The notes beneath the pieces were generated by a model. That model was not told the origin of the DNA. It saw nothing but the letters and a program-made list of their open reading frames with translations, and did not search any database. Position numbers and translations under genes: made by a program. From the NCBI GenBank assembly GCA_949295325.1, contig CASFKG010000001.1:62001-126000 (forward strand): a DNA stretch of 64,000 nucleotides, read 5' to 3'. Each line of letters begins with the position of its first letter. Positions within the stretch are counted from its first letter, which is position 1. Source of the stretch: an uncultured bacterium. GTDB lineage: Bacteria; Bacillota_I; Bacilli_A; RFN20; CAG-826. Of the stretch, positions 25,529 to 34,505 are shown in pieces.

Positions 25529-26386
25529 ATGAAAAAAGCCTATGCAGCAAACGCCCTATCAAGGACCCCGGCAAGGAAAAAGGAAAGGATCGCCGAGATA
25601 GACTTCCTGCGGGGATTAGCCATTTTCCTCATGGTTTTGGACCATCTCTGCTACGACCTTTCCTACTGGGGCGACGCCCTGATCTATATCGGCGGCGGGA
25701 ACCTGAGCGAGACGATAGATGCCATAGCACCGGTCGTGAAACTGGCCAGGGCCATCGAAACCTCCGCCTGGCGCGCCGGCCTCCACATAGTCTTCGTCGG
25801 CGTGTTCATGCTCCTTAGCGGCATTTCGCTGACCCTGTCGCGCGACTATCGGAAAAGAAGCCTCCAGATCACCCTGTTAGGCTATTCCCTCACCCTCCTC
25901 ATGTCCGGAATCGCCGCCTATTCCGGCGACGCGACGATGAACATCGCGATGGGCATTTTGAACGTCATGGCCATCGCCCATCTCCTCTACTGCCTGAAGC
26001 AGTTTTTCTTCAAGGGGTACAAAAGCGATCTCTACTTCTTCGGCGTCTTCCTGGTTTTGACAATCGCCCTGGTCGACCCGACCCCGAGGGTACTTGGGAC
26101 GGGCTCAAACTTCGTCCGGAACTATTTCTACCTCATTACCGGACAGGCCATCGGAGGACTTGACTACATAAGGCCCCTGCCCTGCATTTCGCTGCTTTTC
26201 CTGGGGGCGTTGCTCGGAAAGACGCTTTATGCAAAAAAGAAGTCCTACCTCCCCTTCCTCAGGCACGCCCAGCCGATTGCCTTCATGGGGTCCCATACCC
26301 TCTTCATCTACGTCTTGCACCAATTCGTTCTCGTATTCATACTAGCCATCGCCAGCCTCGCTCTCGGTTTCGTCCCCAATCTATGA
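25529..26386 (+). CDS. DUF1624/HGSNAT-like membrane acyltransferase
   Basis: The 285-residue protein opens with EIDFLRGLAIFLMVLDHLCY, the hallmark of the heparan-alpha-glucosaminide N-acetyltransferase-like (DUF1624) family, including the conserved Asp and His in the first helix. About eight membrane segments follow. Family members are thought to move acyl groups across the membrane to extracytoplasmic sugars. It shares an ATGA overlap with the next gene, an acyl-activating enzyme, which could supply its acyl donor. The start at 25529 is the best-placed ATG; 25475 would overlap the divergent gene. Confidence 0.75.
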   Translation: MKKAYAANALSRTPARKKERIAEIDFLRGLAIFLMVLDHLCYDLSYWGDALIYIGGGNLSETIDAIAPVVKLARAIETSAWRAGLHIVFVGVFMLLSGISLTLSRDYRKRSLQITLLGYSLTLLMSGIAAYSGDATMNIAMGILNVMAIAHLLYCLKQFFFKGYKSDLYFFGVFLVLTIALVDPTPRVLGTGSNFVRNYFYLITGQAIGGLDYIRPLPCISLLFLGALLGKTLYAKKKSYLPFLRHAQPIAFMGSHTLFIYVLHQFVLVFILAIASLALGFVPNL

Positions 26387-27963
26387 AAAGCCTTTACCAA
26401 TTGTTCCTCGGCGCCCTGGAAAAGCATCCGGATGCCGTCGCCTTGCGCTACGAAGGCAAAACACTTACCTATAGGCACCTCGACAGGGAGATAAAGAAAA
26501 CCGCCGCCAAACTCCGTGGCCTAGGCATAGGAAAGGGGGACGTGGTGGCCTACAACCTCCCCAACTGCATCGCCGCGGTTTCCCTTTTCTACGCGACCAA
26601 CGCGCTCGGGGCCGTCGCCTATCTGATCCATCCCCTTACCCCGGCGGCCCAATTGAACGAATTCCTGAAACGGACCTCCTGCGGCTTCCTTTTCTGCCTA
26701 TCGGTCAACGCCAAGGAATACGAAGGGAAGATCAAGGGCGCCAAAATCATTGGAATCAATCTCTACAAAGGCGTGAATCCTTTTAAATCCCTCGTGGTTT
26801 CGCTGATATCGAAGAAAGGCACCAAAACGGTCAACTATTCCAAAATCCGGGCAAAAGCCGCCGATATCCCGGTGAATTTCTCCGATCACGAACCGTGTGC
26901 CTACCTCAATTCCGGGGGAACCAACGGCGAGCCCAAGGTAATAATGCTTTCCAACGAGGCAATCGGGTATCTGGGGATCGAAGGCCTGAGGATCATCGGC
27001 GTGGAGGATCCCACGGTCGTCAAGATGCTGACCGTCATACCGCTCTTCCACGGCTTCGGGCTCGCCATGGGGGTGGTCGCCCCCTTGACCAACGGGGCCA
27101 CGAGCGTCCTCATGACCAAATTCCGTACCAAGGACGCCTGCCGGCTGCTCAGGAGCGGGAAGGCGAACACGGTAATCGGGGTCCCGGCCCTCTTTAACGC
27201 CCTCCTCAACTCGCCGAGGTTCGTAGGCAAGGCCTGCAGGAACCTCATCGTCTGCTACGTCGGGGGAGACTCCGTCACCGTCGAACTGCTGGACCGCTTC
27301 GACAAACGCGTCGCCGATAACGGCGGGAAAGCCAGGCTATTCGAAGGATACGGGCTTACCGAAACCGTCACGGTTACCAACGTCAATACCGAAAACCACT
27401 GCCGCCGCGGCACGGTCGGTCGCCCGCTCGAGGGCATAAAGGAAGCCATAGCGGACATCGAAACCGGCGAGCTCCTGCCCCCGGGCAGGGAAGGCGAAAT
27501 ACTGATTTCCGGGCCGACCCTCATGGAAGGCTATTACGGCGACGCCGGATTGACCGGGAGCACCTTCCGGGAAATCGACGGCGTCCGTTACGTATCCTCG
27601 AGGGACCTCGGCTTCCTCGACGAGGACGGATACCTCCATTTCCGGCAGCGCCTAAGGCGGGTCGCCAAGATAAACGGCGTCCCGGTCTGCCCTAGCGACC
27701 TCGAGAAAACCGCGCTTGCCGACGGGGCGGTCTACGAATGCTATGCCTACGCGGTCAAAGACGACCGCTTCGGCGAGATACTGGAACTCGCCTTGGTCAA
27801 GAACCGGGAACCCCCGGAAAGCGACGAAGACATCCGGGAAAGGCTTTACAAAGCCATCCGGGAATCGCTTCCCGTCTACTATAGGCCCAGGCGGATCTAT
27901 TTCATGGAGAAGCTGCCGCGCACCGCGGTTGGGAAAATCGATTCGACCAAGTTCCCCGCCTAA
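26383..27963 (+). CDS. Class I AMP-forming acyl ligase
   Basis: The 526-residue protein is an adenylate-forming enzyme. It has LNSGGTNGEPKVIML in place of the usual TSGTTGxPK phosphate loop, GYGLTETV (A5 motif), the SRDLGFLDEDGYL region (A7) and the C-terminal PRTAVGKID with the catalytic lysine (A10). It activates a carboxylic acid as an acyl-AMP and passes it to CoA or a carrier. The altered phosphate loop keeps Lys and the glycines. Operon position after the DUF1624 acyltransferase suggests the two act in one acylation pathway. Confidence 0.82.
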   Translation: MKSLYQLFLGALEKHPDAVALRYEGKTLTYRHLDREIKKTAAKLRGLGIGKGDVVAYNLPNCIAAVSLFYATNALGAVAYLIHPLTPAAQLNEFLKRTSCGFLFCLSVNAKEYEGKIKGAKIIGINLYKGVNPFKSLVVSLISKKGTKTVNYSKIRAKAADIPVNFSDHEPCAYLNSGGTNGEPKVIMLSNEAIGYLGIEGLRIIGVEDPTVVKMLTVIPLFHGFGLAMGVVAPLTNGATSVLMTKFRTKDACRLLRSGKANTVIGVPALFNALLNSPRFVGKACRNLIVCYVGGDSVTVELLDRFDKRVADNGGKARLFEGYGLTETVTVTNVNTENHCRRGTVGRPLEGIKEAIADIETGELLPPGREGEILISGPTLMEGYYGDAGLTGSTFREIDGVRYVSSRDLGFLDEDGYLHFRQRLRRVAKINGVPVCPSDLEKTALADGAVYECYAYAVKDDRFGEILELALVKNREPPESDEDIRERLYKAIRESLPVYYRPRRIYFMEKLPRTAVGKIDSTKFPA

Positions 27964-27979
27964 AGCCTCTCCGGGATGC

Positions 27980-27985
27980 TAGAAT
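27980..27985 (+). promoter_or_regulatory. -10 box TAGAAT, leaderless arrangement
   Basis: TAGAAT ends 6 bases before the ATG at 27992. No clear -35. Confidence 0.5.
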
Positions 27986-27991
27986 TGCGCC

Positions 27992-28462
27992 ATGAAGGAA
28001 CCTAGGAGGTACGTGGTTCTCGACCGGGAAGGCTATGAAGGCGTAAAGGTCAGGAAAGCCTATACCGGCACGGCCGTCGACGCCTACTTTTTTCTCGTCT
28101 TCGGCCTCTTCTTCGCCCTACTGGCCTACCCGGCTCCCGGCGACCTCTCTTCTACCCTGGACTCCGTCCTTGCCGGAACCATGGCGGGCGGCCTAAACGG
28201 CATCGCACTTAGCCTTGCCTCCCCCGCCGTCCTAGGCTATCCCGCCGCCTTGGTCGTGAACTACATGACGCCCTACGCGGCGGCCATATGCCAATGGGGC
28301 GCGGTGGCCGGGCTCTTCTTCCTTCTCGTGGCCCTTTGGTGCTCTTTCCTCTGCTTCTTCTCGTACAAAGGAAGCGTCACCGCGGCCGGGGCACTCGCCA
28401 TGCCCTTCGCGGCCGTCGCCTTGCTGACCGGCATCGTCCGGCTCGTTCCCTATTTCTTCTAG
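27992..28462 (+). CDS. Small membrane protein
   Basis: The 156-residue protein has four hydrophobic segments in its C-terminal 120 residues (~30-47, ~65-90, ~100-120, ~130-152) and a charged N-terminus (RRYVVLDREGYEGVKVRKAY). It resembles small YIP1- or DUF4190-like membrane proteins in layout only. Function unknown. It precedes the next gene by 5 bases. Confidence 0.6.
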   Translation: MKEPRRYVVLDREGYEGVKVRKAYTGTAVDAYFFLVFGLFFALLAYPAPGDLSSTLDSVLAGTMAGGLNGIALSLASPAVLGYPAALVVNYMTPYAAAICQWGAVAGLFFLLVALWCSFLCFFSYKGSVTAAGALAMPFAAVALLTGIVRLVPYFF

Positions 28463-28467
28463 TGCCT

Positions 28468-30015
28468 ATGAAAATATCGATCTGCGAAGGCTTCTTCGCC
28501 TCCCTAAATTCTTTGAAAGGCGGCTGGCCGGACAAACGGAAATCCCTGTTCGACTGCTACCGCATTCTTTTCCAACTGCCGGGCTACGACAGGAACAGGC
28601 GCGAATACGCCTCCGGCTACTGCGAGTATTTGATGCCGGACGGCTTGCGCTACCTCGTCGAGGAAAAAGGGGAGTCTAGCCGCACGGTCGTGGACCTCAT
28701 CTCCGAACCCGGCCCCGCGGACATAAGCAGGCACGAAAGCCAAATCCGTCTCTCATCGGAATTAAGCGACCTGGTCTACGGCTTCGCTCCGGCAAACCAG
28801 GATTCCTTGCTGAGCGCCCTTCTTTCCGCGGCCTTCGCCCCCTCCTTCTGCATGCTCCTCGACGCCCTTACCCCGGAGGAAAGGAACGCGATAAAGCGCA
28901 ACGTCCAAAGGCCGTATTCCCGCAAGAAGGAAGACATCGAGGAGGCCCGGCAGTCAAGCCGGCACATCTTCAACAACGCCCTCGCGATGCTCGGCATTAG
29001 GGAAAAGGAAGACGCCTTGGAAAGGGCCCTGGCCAGGCTGCAGGAGGAAGAGCCGGACGCCCCGAAATCCGAAATCATCATCAAGGCCATCGGCGAAAAG
29101 GAGGCGGGAAGCGCCGCGGAAGGCGCCGGGGATGCCAAGGTGGAACCGGTTCCCGAAGAAGGGAAGCCGGCCGCGGGGGAAAAGACGGGGACGCCCGAAG
29201 AACCGGCGCGGGAACCCTATGTGCGCCCCGTCAAGTCGAAAGCCAAGGACTTCTCCCCCGCCTTCGACATACCGGAGCCGAAAAAGAGGAAACAAGAGCC
29301 CGTCCCGAAACCGGCCAAAAGGACCCGCGACGTCAAGGTCGACCCCGCGGACCTCGAAAGGGCGATACTGAAGTCCCTGGCGGAAAACTACCGGAACCAG
29401 CTGCTTTCCTACCGCAAGGTGGAAGCAAGGCCCCTTAGCCACGTAACCCTCGCGGATAGGGAAATAGTCGTTACCTACGGCAGCCTCGACGAGGCCTTCA
29501 AGAAACTCGATTCCCGGATCCGCAAAAACGGCCTGCGTTCCTCGGAAAATAACTGGGCCATCTTCCTTGCCCTGAGCGTCGAGGAAGAAGACTACGAAAT
29601 ACTCAAGGAACACTATCCCGGAAAAGTCTTCTACACCGACGAGCCCGGGAAGGGACGGCCCCGGGTCGCGATCATAGTGAAGCCCGGAAAGGGGGCGGAA
29701 GGGGAAAACGCGACCACCTTCGTCCGCGACAAAAGGGCCGACTACATGGCACCCCCGGAGGAAAACGCGGTCGATCCCGCGGCCTTGGAGGACGAATACC
29801 CCTTCCTCGACGATTTAGAGGATGAGTGGGACGGCGGGGGAGGCGGGGCCCGGCCGGATTTGCCCTACGGAAAAGAGCAACCGGCCCATAGGGCGAAATG
29901 GCATTGCTACCTCTGCGGGAACAAGAAACTATATACCGGCACCCCGAGCAAGACAGTGACCCTTTCTAGTGGAAAAACGGTCTACCTGTGCAAGAAGCAC
30001 AAGGACCGTCTCTGA
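28468..30015 (+). CDS. Uncharacterised protein with C-terminal zinc knuckle
   Basis: The 515-residue protein starts at 28468, 5 bases after the previous stop. The N-terminal ~180 residues are helical. A low-complexity Lys/Glu/Pro/Ala linker (~200-290) follows, then an alpha/beta segment (~300-420) including VTYGSLDEAFKKLDSRIRKN. It ends with a CYLCGNKKLYTGTP ... VYLCKKHKDRL knuckle (CxxC then CxxH), which likely binds zinc. The linker suggests two folded domains joined flexibly. I do not recognise it. Confidence 0.6.
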   Translation: MKISICEGFFASLNSLKGGWPDKRKSLFDCYRILFQLPGYDRNRREYASGYCEYLMPDGLRYLVEEKGESSRTVVDLISEPGPADISRHESQIRLSSELSDLVYGFAPANQDSLLSALLSAAFAPSFCMLLDALTPEERNAIKRNVQRPYSRKKEDIEEARQSSRHIFNNALAMLGIREKEDALERALARLQEEEPDAPKSEIIIKAIGEKEAGSAAEGAGDAKVEPVPEEGKPAAGEKTGTPEEPAREPYVRPVKSKAKDFSPAFDIPEPKKRKQEPVPKPAKRTRDVKVDPADLERAILKSLAENYRNQLLSYRKVEARPLSHVTLADREIVVTYGSLDEAFKKLDSRIRKNGLRSSENNWAIFLALSVEEEDYEILKEHYPGKVFYTDEPGKGRPRVAIIVKPGKGAEGENATTFVRDKRADYMAPPEENAVDPAALEDEYPFLDDLEDEWDGGGGGARPDLPYGKEQPAHRAKWHCYLCGNKKLYTGTPSKTVTLSSGKTVYLCKKHKDRL

Positions 30016-30022
30016 TAATTGG

Positions 30023-30733
30023 CTATTCGAGCGGATCGAAGTACTGGTACGTTATCGTATCGGTGTAATCCTTGTTGGCCAAATAGGTTTCTTTGTCCTC
30101 GTAGGTCCAGGAATTGACGATTCCGCCCCTTTTGCGGTAGCCAAGGACCCGTTTGTCTTTAAGAACCGCGATGTCCAAATCCAAGGATTCGAAGAAGCCC
30201 CTGAGTTTCAGCGTCCAGATCTTTTCCTTGCAGACCAAAAGTTCCCTTACGTAGCCCTTCCCGAAGGCCCATAGGGCCCTCGGGTCGAAGGATATGACGA
30301 CCGCTTTCTTGCGGGGTATGGAGAACCTTCCTTCCATCAGGGAACGGACCGCTTTCGCCAAAGGCTTGTAATTGCCCTCGTAGACCTTCAACTCCACGAC
30401 CATGAGGGAACGGAAGTCCTTGTTGAGTTCGAACACCTCTTCCAAGGTCGCTATCTTCTCCCCGTTAGGAAGACGAAGCGAGGAAATCTCCTCGTCGCTT
30501 AGTTTTTCGATGTCCTTATCCACGCCGCAGAGGCGCTTGAGGTTGCTATCGTGGATGACGTAAAGCGAACCTTCCTTGGTCAAATGGACGTCGAATTCGA
30601 AAGGAAGGCCCTTTTCAATGGCGGCCCTAAAGGCCGGAAGGGAGTTCTCGGAAATGCTTCCCCCGTGAAGTCCCCGGTGGGCTATTCCTAGGAAAAAGGA
30701 AGGATCGAAATCCTTCCCGGTTGCCTTTTTCAT
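30023..30733 (-). CDS. Glycerophosphodiester phosphodiesterase
   Basis: The 236-residue protein has the GDPD motifs: IAHRGLHGG at residues ~15-23 with the catalytic His-Arg, SENSLPAF, FEFDVHLTKEG with the metal-binding Glu and Asp, and VIHD with the second catalytic His. It cleaves glycerophosphodiesters to glycerol-3-phosphate and an alcohol. No signal peptide, so it acts in the cytoplasm. It is the last gene of the rex-adhE-hydrogenase operon (ATGA overlap with the DUF362 gene), although a link to that pathway is not obvious. Confidence 0.87.
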   Translation of the reverse strand: MKKATGKDFDPSFFLGIAHRGLHGGSISENSLPAFRAAIEKGLPFEFDVHLTKEGSLYVIHDSNLKRLCGVDKDIEKLSDEEISSLRLPNGEKIATLEEVFELNKDFRSLMVVELKVYEGNYKPLAKAVRSLMEGRFSIPRKKAVVISFDPRALWAFGKGYVRELLVCKEKIWTLKLRGFFESLDLDIAVLKDKRVLGYRKRGGIVNSWTYEDKETYLANKDYTDTITYQYFDPLE

Positions 30734-31848
30734 TTTATTACCACCAAGTCGTAGGCCCGGCTACCCAGACCTATTTCCTCGCCGTGGCGGAGCGCCGAAT
30801 CGTCGTCGACCTCGGGGTTGGAGTCGCGGAACAAGTCGCCCGTATTGCCCTCCCCCTTGGCCATGCGGTCGCCGACCTGGGAATTGCCGACCCTGATGGC
30901 CTTATCGCACAAATCGCGCGAAGCCTGGTCGAGGGCGACCATGTCGAAACTGCAGAGCATCCCGACGTCGGGGATGATGGCCGCGTCGTTTTCGCTATGG
31001 CAGTCGCAGTTTGGCGAGACGTTGTTGATGATGTTTATGTAGAAGCAGGGGCGCCCGGCGGTGACCGCCTTGGCGTACTCCGCCATCTTCTCGCCCAGTA
31101 TTTCGTTGGCAAGATAGCTCAGGGGGCTGATCGCGTCGAAGGGACAGGCCCCGATGCAGCGGCCGCAGCCCTTGCAGGCCTCGAGGTCGATTCGGGCCTT
31201 GCCGCCCTCGTAGGATATCGCGTTGCTGCCGCATTCCTTCGCGCATTGGTGGCAGCCGCGGCATTTGGACAGGTCGACCTTCGGCTTCCCGGAGGAATGC
31301 TGGTCCATCTTCCCGGCCCGCGAGCCGCAGCCCATGCCCGTGTTCTTGATGGCGCCGCCGAAGCCGGCTTCCTCGTGCCCCTTGAAGTGGGCGAGGGAAA
31401 TGTAGACGTCGGCGTCCATGATGGCCCGGCCGATATGGGCGAGGGGGCAATGCTTGGCCCCTTCGACCGGTACGTCGACTTCGTCGGTCCCCTTCAAACC
31501 GTCGCCGATGATTATCTCCATGCCGGTCGAATCGCGGTTATAGCCGTTCATGGCCGCGCAGTAGAGATGGTCGAGGGCGTTCTTGCGGTAGCCGGGGTAA
31601 AGCGTATTGCAGTCGCTGAGGAAGGGGAAACCGCCCAGCTGCCTGACGTACTCCCCGACCGCCTTGGCGTACTGGGGGCGGAGGTAGGTAAGGTTCCCGT
31701 ATTCCCCGAAATGGAGCTTTATCACCGCGAACTTGTGGTCGAGGGGAAGGCTTTCGAAGCCGGCGGCCTTCATGAGGCGCTTGAGCTTGCTTGGAAGGCT
31801 CACGCCGACCTTGGTGCGGAAATCGGTGAAATATACTTTGCTTGCCAT
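30730..31848 (-). CDS. DUF362 protein with two [4Fe-4S] clusters
   Basis: The 372-residue protein has the DUF362 domain (residues ~30-180, with VIKLHFGEYGNLTYLRP, LSDCNTLYPG and SLAHFKGHEEAGFGGAIKN). Two ferredoxin motifs follow: CRGCHQCAKECG (~195-206) and CKGCGRCIGACP (~222-233). DUF362 proteins are common near anaerobic redox enzymes; their role is not settled. Its ATG abuts the hydA-like stop (TAAATG), so they are translated together. It may act as an electron carrier or cluster-related factor for the hydrogenase. Confidence 0.85.
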   Translation of the reverse strand: MASKVYFTDFRTKVGVSLPSKLKRLMKAAGFESLPLDHKFAVIKLHFGEYGNLTYLRPQYAKAVGEYVRQLGGFPFLSDCNTLYPGYRKNALDHLYCAAMNGYNRDSTGMEIIIGDGLKGTDEVDVPVEGAKHCPLAHIGRAIMDADVYISLAHFKGHEEAGFGGAIKNTGMGCGSRAGKMDQHSSGKPKVDLSKCRGCHQCAKECGSNAISYEGGKARIDLEACKGCGRCIGACPFDAISPLSYLANEILGEKMAEYAKAVTAGRPCFYINIINNVSPNCDCHSENDAAIIPDVGMLCSFDMVALDQASRDLCDKAIRVGNSQVGDRMAKGEGNTGDLFRDSNPEVDDDSALRHGEEIGLGSRAYDLVVIK

Positions 31849-33306
31849 TTAGTCTCCCATTACCGACATGACCGGCTTCAGGGCGCCTTCGATCGTCGTT
31901 TCCTTGCTTTCCTTGCCGTATTTGTCCACGGAAGCCGCGTCGCGGACTTCGTGGGTCAGGCAGCAGGGGCCGCCGATGCAGCCGCCGGTGCAGGCCATGC
32001 CTTCGATGAAGTTGCCGGGCAGCGTGCCGGCCTTTAGCTGGTTCAGCGCGGTGCGGCAGCCGTCGAGGCCCGAAACCGAAACCGGCCTATATTCGAAGTC
32101 GGCATCGAGGCCCCTCTCCTTCAGGGCCTGGGCGACCGCGTCGCGGAGGCCGCCGCTCCGGGCGAAGATGCGCCCGTAGTAGGAAGCGTTGTCCAAGGGC
32201 TTGTCTTCCAAGGTGGTCAAATCGACCCCTTTGGCGTCGATCAGGGCCTGGAGTTCCTCGAAGGTAATCACGCAGTCCACGTAGGGGGCGTTGTTGTTAG
32301 GTTCGAACTGTTCCATCTTCTTGGCGATGCAGGGCCCGCAGAAAACGGTCTTGCAGGTGGGATCGGTCGTTTTGAGGTAGGAGGCGATCCTCGCCATCGG
32401 GGAAAGGTTGTGGCTTATCTTGTCCTTGAGTTCCGGGAAGGAGGTCTCGATGTACTTTACGAAGGCCGGGCAGCAGGAAGAAGTCAGAACCCCCTTGTCG
32501 TGGAGTTCCTTCGCCTCGCTATAGGCGGTCATGTCGGCCCCCAGGGCCGCTTCGACCACCTCGTGGAAACCGAGTTCCTTTATACCGGTAACGACCTGCC
32601 CTAGGCGGGCGTAGTGGAACTGGCTGGAAATCGAGGGCGCGACGATCATGTAGACCTTGCCGCCGCCGTTTTCGGCGTCTTTGAGCAAATCGAGGCAGTG
32701 GAGGATGTAAGACTTGTCGACGATGGCCCCGAAGGGGCAGGCATAGGAACAGGCCCCGCAGCGGGTGCACTTGCCTTCGTCTATTTCCGCGATGTTGTCT
32801 TCCTTGCGGGGATGGATGGCCTTGATCTTGCAGGAGGCCTCGCAGGGGCGCACCCTCTTGATGATCGCGCCGTAGGGGCAGGCCCTCGCGCACAGGCCGC
32901 ACTGGATGCACATGCTCTTGTCGATATGGGCGTGCAGATCGCCTTCCTCGAACCTGATGCACTTCCGCGGGCAGGCCTGGGCGCACCTGTGGGCCAGGCA
33001 GCCGCGACAGGCATCGGTCACTTCCATCCCGCCGATCGGGCACTGGTCGCAGGCCGCGTCGATGATTTCCAAGAGATTGGGGTTGTTTTTGTCTCCGCCC
33101 ATGGCGATTTTCACACGTTCGGCGGCGATTGCCCTTTCCTTGTAGACGCAGCAGCGCATGGTGGGCTTGGGCCCCGGGGCGATGCGCTTTGGGATATCGG
33201 GAATGTCTTCGTTCAGGGTCCCGGCCATGTAGGATTTGGCCACTTCCTTGAGTACGTTATATTTCAGTTCCTGGACCTTGGTATCGAACTTTAAGATTCC
33301 TGCCAT
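31849..33306 (-). CDS. [FeFe]-hydrogenase-family protein, ferredoxin-type N-terminus
   Basis: The 485-residue protein has several [4Fe-4S] motifs (CRGCLAHRCAQACPRKC, CIQCGLCARACP and CTRCGACSYACP, residues ~100-210). The H-cluster domain has L1 TSCCPAF (~272), L2 GPCIAKKME (~324) and L3 MACTGGCIGGPC (~436). All H-cluster cysteines and the proton-relay cysteine of L1 are present. L2 has Gly where catalytic group A enzymes have Met (MPC). The N-terminal MRCCVYKERAI block resembles group B enzymes. It may oxidise or evolve H2 with ferredoxin. AGGAG precedes the ATG. No hydEFG maturases are in the window. Confidence 0.85.
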   Translation of the reverse strand: MAGILKFDTKVQELKYNVLKEVAKSYMAGTLNEDIPDIPKRIAPGPKPTMRCCVYKERAIAAERVKIAMGGDKNNPNLLEIIDAACDQCPIGGMEVTDACRGCLAHRCAQACPRKCIRFEEGDLHAHIDKSMCIQCGLCARACPYGAIIKRVRPCEASCKIKAIHPRKEDNIAEIDEGKCTRCGACSYACPFGAIVDKSYILHCLDLLKDAENGGGKVYMIVAPSISSQFHYARLGQVVTGIKELGFHEVVEAALGADMTAYSEAKELHDKGVLTSSCCPAFVKYIETSFPELKDKISHNLSPMARIASYLKTTDPTCKTVFCGPCIAKKMEQFEPNNNAPYVDCVITFEELQALIDAKGVDLTTLEDKPLDNASYYGRIFARSGGLRDAVAQALKERGLDADFEYRPVSVSGLDGCRTALNQLKAGTLPGNFIEGMACTGGCIGGPCCLTHEVRDAASVDKYGKESKETTIEGALKPVMSVMGD

Positions 33307-33329
33307 AACTTTCTCCTTCTTGATTTTGC

Positions 33330-34505
33330 TTAGAAATAGGCGATTTTTACGCGTTTTCCCATCGTCTTGAGCTTTTCGGACAGCCTTTCGACTATCTGCA
33401 TCTTCATGTTGAAGCCGATGTTGTAACGGGGATCCTGGTGGGCGGAGTTGACCGCGCAGCCGACGAAGAAGTCGATGTCGGTCGCCTCTTCGAAGAGCAG
33501 CTTCGCGAGCCGGCTGGCCCCGTCTTGCTTGTAGGCCCAGTCGAAGTACTTCTCGTTGGTGCCCAGGTAGTCGTCGGCAAGGCACAGCACCCTGTTCAAC
33601 GTAATCACCCCCTCGGTCACGAGATCCATGCCCTTGATTTCGCTCGTGGGCGGGATCTCCCTGTCTTCGTAGCAAAGGGACGGGATGACCGGCGTATTGA
33701 GGAAGTTCGAGACGATCTTCGCCGTCGTGCCGCCGCAGCTGACGTGCTTGCCGCGCTTGGCGAAGAAGAGGGTCAGCATCTTCCGGTCGTCTTCCTTGCT
33801 GGTGGGCGGGCCGATGACGACGTTCACCTGGCTTCTTTGCCTTAGCCTTATGGCGGCCGCGGAAGTATCGTCCCCTGGGTGGCCGTTGTAAAGGTCCTTG
33901 CAGCGGCCCACGATGAGGGTCGCGAGGTTCTTGGCGCTGAAGCCGGGGTCGTAGAGGCCTTCGAGGTAGTTGACGATTTCCTTTCTCGTCCAGCCGAAGT
34001 TCAGGGTCTCCCCCACCCCGGCGTATATGCAGCCGTCGCTCATCGCGATGATTGAATCGCCGAGGCGCAGTTCCGTCTCGGCCTTCCCGATCGACTTGCC
34101 TTCTATGTTCTCGGTGCTGTAGCTAAGCGGAAGTTCCTTTCCGTTACGGAGATAGACGGGAACGGGGTTGTCGTAGTTGTAGATCACGCACCGCTCCCCG
34201 TTTTTGACAAGTATGACGGTGAAGGTGCTATAGGCGATGTTCCCGCGGTCGCGGGCCACCGGAAGCGAGGCCACGAGGCTCTTGACCGACTCTTCTATGC
34301 CCATGCCCGATTCCATCATCGTGCAGAGGATCGTGCTGGCCAGGGTCGACAGGATTCCGGCTTTCACCCCGGAACCGAGGCCGTCGGCCAAAACCAAGGC
34401 CCGGTCGTTCCCCTCTTCTATGTACTGGATGTGGTCGCCGCAGAGTTCCTCGCCCTTCTTGTTGAGGCTCAGATACCCGGCTTCGATCGCATAGCCCTCA
34501 TTCAT
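33330..34505 (-). CDS. SpoIIE/PP2C-type serine phosphatase
   Basis: The 391-residue protein has a SpoIIE phosphatase domain in its first ~225 residues: ALVLADGLGSGVKAGILSTL with the metal-binding Asp, SDGCIYAG, and GHPGDDTSAAAIRL with the closing Asp pair. The C-terminal ~165 residues are an extra domain (VNVVIGPPTSKEDDRKML and GGTTAKIV) of unknown role that could bind a ligand. It overlaps the PAS hydrogenase gene by 8 bases. SpoIIE-type phosphatases next to sensory hydrogenases suggest the redox signal is passed on by protein dephosphorylation. Confidence 0.85.
   Translation of the reverse strand: MNEGYAIEAGYLSLNKKGEELCGDHIQYIEEGNDRALVLADGLGSGVKAGILSTLASTILCTMMESGMGIEESVKSLVASLPVARDRGNIAYSTFTVILVKNGERCVIYNYDNPVPVYLRNGKELPLSYSTENIEGKSIGKAETELRLGDSIIAMSDGCIYAGVGETLNFGWTRKEIVNYLEGLYDPGFSAKNLATLIVGRCKDLYNGHPGDDTSAAAIRLRQRSQVNVVIGPPTSKEDDRKMLTLFFAKRGKHVSCGGTTAKIVSNFLNTPVIPSLCYEDREIPPTSEIKGMDLVTEGVITLNRVLCLADDYLGTNEKYFDWAYKQDGASRLAKLLFEEATDIDFFVGCAVNSAHQDPRYNIGFNMKMQIVERLSEKLKTMGKRVKIAYF

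Noticed and set aside
30721-32037. 438-residue plus-strand open frame
   Set aside because: Antisense to DUF362 and the hydrogenase; no domain seen.
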